Below, piece after piece: positions 1 through 5,282 of a stretch of 5,910 nucleotides of DNA. Source of the stretch: Sporichthyaceae bacterium (GTDB lineage Bacteria; Actinomycetota; Actinomycetes; JACCYY01). Position numbers and translations under genes: made by a program. Every line of letters starts with the position of its first letter. The stretch's first letter is position 1. Under the pieces are notes generated by a model, which saw only the letters and a list, made by a program, of their open reading frames with translations, did no database searches and had not been told where the DNA came from. The DNA lies in NCBI GenBank assembly GCA_013696235.1, contig JACCYY010000035.1, positions 1 through 5,910 of the forward strand, in the 5' to 3' direction.

Positions 1-357
1 TGGTTCATGTCCGAGATCGCCGAGTCGGCGTTCCGGTACCAGCAGGCACTGGAGAAGGGTGAGAAGAAGATCGTCGGCGTGAACTGCCACACGGCCACGG
101 TCGAGGAGCCGCTGGAGATCCTGCGGGTGAGCCACGAGGTCGAGATCGAGCAGAATCGCGTGCTCGGCGCCCGGCGAGCCGCGCGTGACGCAGGCCGGGC
201 CGAGTCCGCGGTCCGCCGGATGGTCGAGGTCGCCCGTACGTCGGAGAACCTCGTCCCGGCCATGCTCGACGCCGTACGGGCCGAGGCCACGCTCGGCGAG
301 ATCTGCGACGCGCTGCGGACCGAGTGGGGCAGCTACCGCGAGCCCGCCCGCTTCTAG
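1..357 (+). CDS. Acyl-CoA mutase large subunit (methylmalonyl/isobutyryl-CoA mutase type), C-terminal part, 5' end outside window
   Basis: The reading frame is open from the first base and ends at TAG 355-357, giving 118 residues of a protein whose start lies upstream. The segment GEKKIVGVN, the following 'EPLEILRV', and the closing 'TLGEICDALRTEWGSYREPARF'-like stretch (ATLGEICDALR, then W-G-S-Y-R-E-P) are characteristic of the end of the TIM-barrel catalytic domain of B12-dependent acyl-CoA mutases. These interconvert branched and linear acyl-CoAs, such as methylmalonyl-CoA and succinyl-CoA, in the cytoplasm. The protein stops right after this domain with no cobalamin-binding domain attached, so it belongs to the split type (IcmA-like or MeaA-related large subunit) whose small B12-binding subunit is a separate gene, not seen here. 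The ATG at 7 is internal, not a start. Isobutyryl-CoA, methylmalonyl-CoA and other substrates cannot be told apart from this fragment. Confidence 0.9.
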   Translation, partial: WFMSEIAESAFRYQQALEKGEKKIVGVNCHTATVEEPLEILRVSHEVEIEQNRVLGARRAARDAGRAESAVRRMVEVARTSENLVPAMLDAVRAEATLGEICDALRTEWGSYREPARF

Positions 358-358
358 G

Positions 359-371
359 GATGGTGACCATC
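359..371. promoter_or_regulatory. 13-bp palindrome upstream of the antitoxin gene, candidate VapB/AbrB operator
   Basis: GATGGT-G-ACCATC is a perfect dyad with 6-bp arms around one central base. It begins just after the mutase stop codon and ends 19 bp before the antitoxin ATG. AbrB/MazE-fold antitoxins usually repress their own promoter by binding inverted repeats, and this dyad would lie over the -35/spacer region of the -10-like box at 379. The binding role is inferred; the dyad itself is directly visible. Confidence 0.4.
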
Positions 372-378
372 ACAGTGG

Positions 379-384
379 TAGCGT
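379..384 (+). promoter_or_regulatory. Candidate -10 box (TAGCGT) for a leaderless toxin-antitoxin transcript
   Basis: TAGCGT fits the actinobacterial TANNNT -10 consensus and ends 6 nt before the ATG at 391, so transcription would begin at or next to the A of the start codon. No convincing Shine-Dalgarno sequence stands at a useful distance before that ATG, which agrees with a leaderless mRNA. No good -35 hexamer is visible at 17-18 bp. Confidence 0.35.
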
Positions 385-390
385 CGTGGG

Positions 391-624
391 ATGCGGACCA
401 CCATCGACAAGGCAGGTCGGCTGGTGATCCCCAAGGAGCTGCGCGATCGGCTCGGGCTGCGTCCTGGTGAGGTGGACGTGCGAGCTGACGGAGCGGGCTT
501 GCGGGTCGAACCGATCGCCACCGGCCATCTCGTCGGACGGGCGGGCCGGCTCGTGATCCCAGCGGGGGGGAACGCGATGCGCGACGACGACGTGCGGGCG
601 CTGCGTGAGTCCGACCGGCGCTAG
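391..624 (+). CDS. vapB: AbrB/MazE/SpoVT-fold antitoxin (VapB-type)
   Basis: This 77-residue protein starts 'MRTTIDKAGRLVIPKELR', the swapped-hairpin AbrB DNA-binding signature (residues 1-45), with the family's LGLRPGEV turn at 22-28. Such proteins dimerise, bind operator DNA and neutralise a partner toxin. The C-terminal part (about 58-77, with DDDVRALRESDR) is a charged helix of the sort that wraps the toxin. The motif AGRLVIP occurs twice, at residues 8-14 and 51-57; the second copy corresponds to the 'G-x-L-V-x-P' strand seen in many VapB proteins of this type. The last 20 nt overlap the toxin start, so the two are translationally coupled. The ATG at 391 is the natural start because the conserved fold begins at once. 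A run of seven Gs at 564-570 lies inside the gene, but the frame continues correctly through it. Confidence 0.88.
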   Translation: MRTTIDKAGRLVIPKELRDRLGLRPGEVDVRADGAGLRVEPIATGHLVGRAGRLVIPAGGNAMRDDDVRALRESDRR

Positions 625-1033
625 CCCGATCTTTCTGCTCGACACCAGCGCGGCGGTCGCGATGGTCGTCGGTGATCATCACCACCACGAGTCGACGTTC
701 CAGGCGTTGCACGCACGCGAGCTCGGACTCTCCGGCCACGCGGCGTTCGAGACGTTCTCGGTCCTGACCCGGATCCCTGCGCCCTCGCGCATGGCGCCGG
801 CTGGGGTCCAGCGACTCCTCGCGTCGAACTTCCCGCACAGCCGCTTCCTCAGCCCGGCCCGCGCTGCCCAGCTCCTGCAGTCGCTGGCCGAGCACGACAT
901 CGCCGGCGGCACGGTCTACGACGCACTCGTGGGCGCGGCCGCGCTCGAGCACGAGCTCACCCTGGTGACGCGCGATCGGCGGGCCCTCGCCACGTACCGG
1001 GAGCTCGGTGTCGCCGTCGAGCTCCTCGACTGA
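605..1033 (+). CDS. vapC: PIN-domain ribonuclease toxin (VapC-type)
   Basis: The protein has 142 residues, the usual VapC size. PIN-domain toxins are Mg2+-dependent RNases that cleave specific RNAs, often tRNA or rRNA, and are held inactive by their antitoxin. The expected acidic site is complete: D13 in 'LLDTSAAVA', E49 in 'HAAFETFSVLTR', D106 in 'TVYDALVGAAALEH' and D124 in 'LTLVTRDRRA'. The toxin therefore looks catalytically competent. The start is GTG 605, inside the antitoxin gene. No other ATG or GTG gives a full first strand, and the next Met (residue 20) would lose D13. An unusual DHHHHES stretch lies at 24-30. The target RNA cannot be predicted from the sequence. Confidence 0.9.
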   Translation: MSPTGASPIFLLDTSAAVAMVVGDHHHHESTFQALHARELGLSGHAAFETFSVLTRIPAPSRMAPAGVQRLLASNFPHSRFLSPARAAQLLQSLAEHDIAGGTVYDALVGAAALEHELTLVTRDRRALATYRELGVAVELLD

Positions 1034-1080
1034 CGGCGTACCGGCTGCGGGGAGGGGTCGCGCCGGCGTGGTGAGCGCGC

Positions 1081-1087
1081 GAGAGGA
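1081..1087 (+). promoter_or_regulatory. Ribosome binding site that fixes the ybbN start
   Basis: GAGAGGA stands 7 nt before the ATG at 1095 and pairs well with the anti-Shine-Dalgarno end of 16S rRNA. It supports 1095 rather than the longer in-frame opening at 1008, which would overlap the toxin gene and has no such site. Confidence 0.6.
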
Positions 1088-1094
1088 TGGGGGC

Positions 1095-2048
1095 ATGACG
1101 CAACCGCCGCAGCGCCTCTCCACGTACGGGGCGGTCGACCTTTCCGCCTTCAGCCGACCGACCCCGCCGCCCGGAGGTGCGACCCAGCCGGGTGCGTCGG
1201 CGGATCCGCCCGGTGGGTACGTCGTGGACGTCACCGAGGCGACGTTCGAGGCCGAGGTCATCACGCGCTCGTCGATCGTGCCGGTCGTTGTGGACTTCTG
1301 GGCAGAGTGGTGCGAGCCGTGCAAGCTGCTCTCGCCGGTGCTCGAGCGCCTCGCTGCCCAGGACGCCGGCCGCTGGCTGCTGGCCAGGATCGACGTCGAC
1401 GCGAACCAGCGGCTGGCCGGGGCCGCCGGGGTGCAGAGCATCCCGCTCGTGCTCGGTGTGATCGCCGGCCAGGCCGTCCCGCTCTTCAACGGCGCGCTGC
1501 CCGAGACCGAGGTGCGCCGGTACCTCGACGAGCTGATGCGGGTGGCGGTCGCGAACGGCGTCACGGGCCGGCTGTCCGGCCCGCCGGGCGGGGAAGGTGA
1601 CGGCGACGAGGTCGGCGCCGAGCCGGCTGCGCCACCGCTCGACCCGTACGCCGACGCCATGGCCCTGCTGGTGGCCGGTGACCTGGACGGCGCCGGAGCG
1701 GCGTACGAGGCGATGCTGGGTCAGGCGCCCGGCGACCCGGACGCCACCCGGGGCCTCGCGCTGGTCGGGCTCGGACGACGCGTGCAGGACCTCGACCCGA
1801 CCACGGCGCTGGCCGCCGCGGACGGGCACCCGGACGACGTCGAGGCGCAGTGCCGGGCGGCCGACGTCGAGGTCGCCAACGGCGATGCCCGCGCCGCGTT
1901 CAGCCGGCTGGTGGAAACGGTGCGGCGGACCTCCGGCGACGATCGCGACGCCGCCCGCGCGCACCTGGTCGACCTGTTCGCCGCGGTCGGTCCGGCCGAC
2001 TACCGGGTGCCGGCCGCCCGTGCTGCCCTGGCGAACGCGCTGTACTGA
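1095..2048 (+). CDS. ybbN: Thioredoxin-domain protein with TPR-like C-terminus (YbbN/CnoX family)
   Basis: The protein has 317 residues and no signal peptide. Residues 1-40 are a Pro/Gly-rich, probably disordered lead. Residues about 42-155 form a thioredoxin fold with the active site WCEPCK (C73 and C76) in 'VDFWAEWCEPCKLLSPVLE' and the cis-proline loop VQSIPLV (P117). After an acidic Gly/Pro linker (about 168-185), residues about 188-317 are Ala/Leu-rich helices in a TPR-like arrangement, for example 'AMALLVAGDLDGAGAAYEAML'. This order matches YbbN/CnoX, a cytoplasmic chaperone-holdase that protects proteins from oxidation and passes them to chaperonin. E. coli YbbN lacks a full CxxC, whereas this one keeps both cysteines, so it may have reductase activity. 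It stands alone after the toxin gene with a 61-nt gap. Confidence 0.88.
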   Translation: MTQPPQRLSTYGAVDLSAFSRPTPPPGGATQPGASADPPGGYVVDVTEATFEAEVITRSSIVPVVVDFWAEWCEPCKLLSPVLERLAAQDAGRWLLARIDVDANQRLAGAAGVQSIPLVLGVIAGQAVPLFNGALPETEVRRYLDELMRVAVANGVTGRLSGPPGGEGDGDEVGAEPAAPPLDPYADAMALLVAGDLDGAGAAYEAMLGQAPGDPDATRGLALVGLGRRVQDLDPTTALAAADGHPDDVEAQCRAADVEVANGDARAAFSRLVETVRRTSGDDRDAARAHLVDLFAAVGPADYRVPAARAALANALY

Positions 2049-2075
2049 GCGGGTGCAGCACCGAGCGCGTGGGGA

Positions 2076-2105
2076 TCGAGCGCGCGTCCTGCCGCCCAGT
2101 ACGCT
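2076..2105 (+). promoter_or_regulatory. Candidate promoter for the membrane protein-lipoprotein pair
   Basis: In the 141-nt gap after ybbN, TACGCT at 2100-2105 fits the TANNNT -10 pattern, with a weak -35-like TCGAGC at 2076-2081 and an 18-bp spacer. Transcription would start near 2112, just ahead of the three CTGGGTCA repeats and about 78 nt before the GTG start. The -35 match is only partial. Confidence 0.3.
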
Positions 2106-2120
2106 GGCCCGGACCGGACG

Positions 2121-2152
2121 CTGGGTCACCCTGGGTCAGCCCTGGGTCAGCC
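2121..2152 (+). repeat. Three tandem CTGGGTCA elements in the 5' leader
   Basis: CTGGGTCACC at 2121, CTGGGTCAGCC at 2131 and CTGGGTCAGCC at 2142 stand head to tail. The starts are 10 and 11 bp apart, which is about one helical turn. All three lie between the candidate promoter at 2100 and the start codon at 2190. The first eight bases are identical in all copies. They may be an operator for a protein binding one face of the helix, a leader RNA element, or a chance microrepeat. Confidence 0.55.
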
Positions 2153-2189
2153 ACCACAGCGCGCAACCGACCACTCGGGAGTCGAAGAC

Positions 2190-2912
2190 GTGCAACGCGG
2201 CCTCGGCACGGCGCTGCGGATCGTCCTGCTCGTCCTCGGAGTGCTGGTCGCGCTGATCGGTGCGGCGGCGAGCGTGCTGATCGGCAGCGACGACACCGCG
2301 CAGACCGGACCGCACGACGTCTTCACCCCCGGCGTGGCGATCGTCACCGAGGCCGAGGCGCTGCACTACGTCGGCCCGACGCTGCACCTGACGGTCTCGC
2401 GCGAGGACGGCGCGCCGGTGTTCGTCGGTGTCACCAACGAGGTCGACGCCACGAGCTATCTCGAGCAGCAGAGCCGGCGGGTCGTCAGCCGCGTGCAGCT
2501 GCCGTGGACGATCACCGCGAACGAGACCGGTGCCGGTACCGACGCGCTGCCGGCGCCGAGCCAGCAACCCTGGTGGATCGACTCCGTGGAGGGCGCCGGC
2601 GCGCAGGAGCTCGTCTGGCCGATCCCGCACGGCCGGTACGTCCTCGCGGTGCTGAACGCGGATGGCAGTCCGGCGGTCGACGTCCAGGTCACGCTCGGCC
2701 TCGAGATCGAGGGCGCGTTCTACGCCGCGCTCGCGGTCACCGCGTTCGGTCTCGCGTTGGTGCTGGCCGGGGCCTGGCTTTGGATCCGCGCCCGCCGCCA
2801 TCGACGCGCCGCTGTCGATGAACCCGAACACTTCGATCAAACCGACCAACCCGATCAACTCGATCCGGCCACGCCTCCTAGCCACGCCAGGCATGGGACG
2901 GTGACGCCTTGA
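2190..2912 (+). CDS. Two-TM membrane protein with an extracytoplasmic domain and an Asp/Gln-repeat tail; function unknown
   Basis: I do not recognise the family. The protein has 240 residues from GTG 2190, preceded by GGAG at 2178-2181 with 8-nt spacing. A first hydrophobic segment (about 11-32, 'IVLLVLGVLVALIGAAASVLI') and a second (about 176-199, 'FYAALAVTAFGLALVLAGAW') frame a domain of about 140 residues with no cysteines. The second segment is followed by RARRHRR (200-206), so both ends should be cytoplasmic and the middle domain outside. The cytoplasmic tail holds DQTDQPDQLDP (216-226), written by a 9-bp repeat with GAT, GAA and CAA codons unlike the rest of the gene. The stop codon overlaps the TTG start of the lipoprotein, so the two are co-expressed and probably act together at the membrane. 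It could be a membrane anchor or sensor for the lipoprotein. Confidence 0.75.
   Translation: MQRGLGTALRIVLLVLGVLVALIGAAASVLIGSDDTAQTGPHDVFTPGVAIVTEAEALHYVGPTLHLTVSREDGAPVFVGVTNEVDATSYLEQQSRRVVSRVQLPWTITANETGAGTDALPAPSQQPWWIDSVEGAGAQELVWPIPHGRYVLAVLNADGSPAVDVQVTLGLEIEGAFYAALAVTAFGLALVLAGAWLWIRARRHRRAAVDEPEHFDQTDQPDQLDPATPPSHARHGTVTP
2835..2870 (+). repeat. Degenerate 9-bp tandem repeat coding (Asp-Gln-X)n
   Basis: Four units begin at 2835, 2844, 2853 and 2862: GATCAAACC, GACCAACCC, GATCAACTC and the decayed GATCCGGCC. They keep frame and encode DQT-DQP-DQL-DPA in the cytoplasmic tail of the membrane protein. Base composition here is clearly lower in GC than the flanks. Confidence 0.65.
2895..2901 (+). 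promoter_or_regulatory. Ribosome binding site supporting a TTG start
   Basis: GGGACGG lies 7 nt before TTG 2909, within the end of the preceding gene. It is a moderate Shine-Dalgarno match. It is the only one in place for the lipoprotein, whose signal peptide requires a start here. Confidence 0.4.
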
Positions 2913-3907
2913 CGCGCCGGCGCACGACCGCGATCACGCTGAGCGTGCTCCTCGCCACGGTCGCCCTCGCCGGCTGCGCCGAGATCGGGATCGAGGAGAA
3001 CACGTTCCAGACCAGCCCGCTCCCGGCGATCACCGACGATAGGACCGCGGAAGTCCTGGCTGTGGCCGACGAAGTCGTGAACGAGGCCAACGCAGCGCGC
3101 GACCCGGAGCTCCTGGCGACGGTGGTCGCCGATCCGCTGCTCGGGATCGACGTCGCGCAATATGCCCTCGACGCCACCGCAGACCCGGAGAACACCGACC
3201 CGTTGCCAGCGGTCGAGCACACCGACCCGACCGTCTTCGTCCCGCGTTTCGCGAACTACCCGCAATGGTTCGTGTCCGCATCCGCGGTGCAGCCGGACGC
3301 GCCGTTGCGGCTGGAGGTGCTCGGTCGCGGCACCGCGTCGGCACCCTGGATCACCTCGCTGTCGACCGACCTGCTGGCGGACGTCGAGTTCCCCGAGCTG
3401 GCCTTGGACGACCAGGGCTACGTCATCGCCCGCTCGCCGAGCGAGCTGGCTGAACAGTCGGGCACGATCGAGGAGGTCGCGGCCGCGCACGCTGCCGGGC
3501 TCAGCGGCGGCGAGGCCGCTGCTGAGGAGACACCGTCGTTCGTCGACGATGCCTGGACCGTGGCTCGCCAAGCGATCGACGCGCAGCGCGGCGCAGCGGT
3601 CGCAGATGCCGCCACGGTTCAGATCATGTACGAGGTCACGGCCGTGCTGCCGCAGGCGCTGGAGACCGCCGATGGCGGCACGTTGGTGTTCTACGCGCTT
3701 GCCGAGGACGTGGTCTACCAGGTCCAGCCGACGTACTTCCTCCAGCTCGACGAGGCGACCGCCGCCCTCGTCGGGACGGCGGAGATCACCACGAGCCTGA
3801 CCGAGCGGTGGGCCGCGCAGCTGGCGGTCTACCTGCCGCCGCAGTCCGGCGCGACGGCCAGGGTGATCGGTGCCCGAGTCGACCGCATCGGCCTGATCGG
3901 CAGCTGA
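2909..3907 (+). CDS. Secreted lipoprotein of unknown function
   Basis: The protein has 332 residues. It starts with TTG inside the TTGA that ends the previous gene. The N-terminus has three arginines (3-5), a hydrophobic core (8-19) and the lipobox LAGC with C23, so it is exported by Sec, lipidated and anchored on the outer face of the membrane. There is no twin-arginine F-L-K pattern. The mature part is acidic and has no cysteines after C23. A first region (about 35-170) contains 'FANYPQWFVSASAV' and 'APWITSL'. A low-complexity Ala/Glu segment (about 190-210) follows, then a second region to the end. The layout resembles actinobacterial lipoproteins sometimes labelled DUF8094, but that is from memory. 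No enzyme motif is visible. Co-translation with the two-TM protein upstream suggests a shared envelope role. Confidence 0.8.
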   Translation: MTRRRTTAITLSVLLATVALAGCAEIGIEENTFQTSPLPAITDDRTAEVLAVADEVVNEANAARDPELLATVVADPLLGIDVAQYALDATADPENTDPLPAVEHTDPTVFVPRFANYPQWFVSASAVQPDAPLRLEVLGRGTASAPWITSLSTDLLADVEFPELALDDQGYVIARSPSELAEQSGTIEEVAAAHAAGLSGGEAAAEETPSFVDDAWTVARQAIDAQRGAAVADAATVQIMYEVTAVLPQALETADGGTLVFYALAEDVVYQVQPTYFLQLDEATAALVGTAEITTSLTERWAAQLAVYLPPQSGATARVIGARVDRIGLIGS

Positions 3908-3929
3908 CCGGCAGCTCGTCGGGATGCCC

Positions 3930-3935
3930 TAGGGT
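3930..3935 (+). promoter_or_regulatory. Candidate -10 box (TAGGGT) upstream of the ATP-grasp gene
   Basis: TAGGGT fits TANNNT and lies in the 66-nt gap between the lipoprotein stop and the ATP-grasp start. Transcription would begin about 30 nt before the GTG. A CTGACC that could act as a -35 element is 20 bp upstream, which is longer than ideal. If active, this would give the ATP-grasp gene its own promoter instead of only read-through. Confidence 0.33.
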
Positions 3936-3961
3936 CGACGACGCGATCATCCCCGTCGACC
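3933..3961. repeat. Inverted repeat GGTCGAC-N15-GTCGACC between the -10 box and the ATP-grasp start
   Basis: Two perfect 7-bp arms (3933-3939 and 3955-3961) are separated by 15 nt, with centres 22 bp apart, about two helical turns. The left arm overlaps the TAGGGT box. It could be an operator for a dimeric repressor or a stem-loop in the leader RNA. Each arm also contains the self-complementary GTCGAC. Confidence 0.45.
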
Positions 3962-3973
3962 TGCAGATCGGAT

Positions 3974-5273
3974 GTGGCCGTGACCCTCGATGCCGACCTC
4001 CACTCCGAGGCGACCGTCCGCCACCTCGTCGGACTGCTCCTCGGCACCGAGGAGGACTGGCCACGCGCGTTCCAGGAGCTGACGCGCCGGCTCGGCCCGG
4101 TGACCGGGTCCGACGGCCGGTCGCACGTCGTGGAGACCGAGCGGGTCACGATCGAGCCGTTCGACCTGCGGATGCAGCCCCGGCAGGACCTGGTCATCGA
4201 CCGGCTCGCGTACTGGTACTACCACCCGCGCGAGTGGCTCAAGAAGGTCGCGCTCATGGATGACGTGTACCTCTTGAACTCGCCGTTCACGTTCCAGTCC
4301 ATGGAGAAGCACTCGGCCTACTGCGCGATGCTGCGGCTCGGGCTCAAGATCCCGAAGACCGCACTGGTGCCGTACAAGAACCCGATCGATCACGTGAAGT
4401 GGGCCTACACGGCCGACCGGTACAACCAGTCGTTCTCCCTCGACGAGGTGGCCGAGAAGATCGGTTTCCCGCTGTTCATGAAGCCGTTCGACGGCGGTGG
4501 CTGGCGCGGTGTCTCGCGGATCAAGGACCAGACGGCGCTGCACCTGGCCTACGACGAGTCCGGCGAGATGCTCATGCACCTGCAGGCAGCCGTGGAGCCC
4601 TACGACGTGTTCGCCAGGGCTTTGTCGATCGGTGCCGAGACCATGGTGATGAAGTTCCAGCCGGACGAGCCGATGCACAACCGGTACGCCGTCGCGCACG
4701 ACTTCCTGGACCCGGAGACCGGGAACGAGGTCGTCACGATCAGCCGCATGGTCAACGCGTTCTTCCGCTGGGAGTTCAACTCCTGCGAATCGCTCGTCTC
4801 GGGCACCGAGGTGCACCCCATCGACTACGCGAACGCCTGCCCGGACGTCGCGATCACCTCGTTGCACTACTACTTCCCCTGGGCGATGACCGCGCTGGTG
4901 AGGTGGAGCACGTTCTGCCTCGTGACCGAGCGCAAGCCGAGCCTCCACGTCTCGACCGACGAGTGGTTCGCGATCGCCGACCGGGACGACCTCTCGTACG
5001 AGGAGAAGCTCGCTGCCTACCGCTCGATCGCGGACGCGTACTTCGACGTGGAGCGCTACCGGGACTTCTGCGGTGCCCGACTCGCGAACCTGCCCGAGCT
5101 CGTGCACGACTGGGTCACCAGCACGGAGTTCGACGACCTGCTCGTGCAGACCGTGCGGATGACCTACCCCGCGCACGAGCACGAGCAGTTCCTGGCCCAC
5201 TTCCGCGGCCTGACCGGGATGTGGGCCAGCGACGAGGGCGCCAGTCTCCTGACCCCGGAGCGGGGGGGCTTGA
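3974..5273 (+). CDS. ATP-grasp superfamily ligase, substrate unknown; no in-frame stop, probable frameshift at a G7 run near the 3' end
   Basis: From GTG 3974 (GTG 3980 is also possible) the frame encodes about 433 residues with strong coding character. Residues 160-183 (GFPLFMKPFDGGGWRGVSRI) hold the ATP-grasp nucleotide-binding lysine (K170) and Gly-rich loop. E222 and the later 'EVHPIDYANACPD' (279-291, with D284 and N287) suit the ATP/Mg2+ site. ATP-grasp enzymes form acyl-phosphates and join carboxylates to amines or thiols; this one looks RimK/glutathione-synthase-like, but its substrate is unknown. No signal peptide or TM segment is present, so it is cytoplasmic. The frame does not stop in the window. 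With one G fewer in the run 5262-5268, TGA 5271-5273 closes it, 2 nt before the convergent peptidase stop. With one G more, TGA 5287-5289 would close it. I give 5273 as the most likely end. Confidence 0.72.
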
Positions 5274-5282
5274 GGTCAGGGG
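5246..5282. terminator. Candidate bidirectional terminator hairpin between convergent genes
   Basis: CCTGACC (5248-5254) pairs perfectly with GGTCAGG (5274-5280), extended by one G-U and one G-C pair, around a 19-nt loop. An alternative inner hairpin CCCCG-GAG-CGGGG (5253-5265) shares bases with it. There is no U-tract on either side, as is common in high-GC actinomycetes. The stem contains the peptidase stop codon, so it would serve both converging transcripts. Confidence 0.4.

Noticed and set aside
1008..1094. Longer N-terminus for ybbN from GTG 1008
   Set aside because: It would overlap the toxin end and lacks a ribosome binding site, while ATG 1095 has a good one.
5..1660. Open minus-strand frame of 551 codons opposite the mutase, vapBC and ybbN genes
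   Set aside because: It is low-complexity, rich in Ser/Pro/Arg and lies antisense to four well-supported genes. Such open shadows are usual in very GC-rich DNA.
2037..2068. GCGCT/AGCGC stem with an inner GGTG-CAG-CACC hairpin at the end of ybbN, as a terminator
   Set aside because: The stems are only 4-5 bp, the loop is long and there is no U-tract, so it is not distinguishable from chance in such GC-rich DNA.
3947..5200. Open minus-strand frame of 417 codons opposite the ATP-grasp gene
   Set aside because: Its product is a Val/Arg/His-rich shadow with no domain, and the plus strand has clear ATP-grasp motifs and strong GC3 bias.
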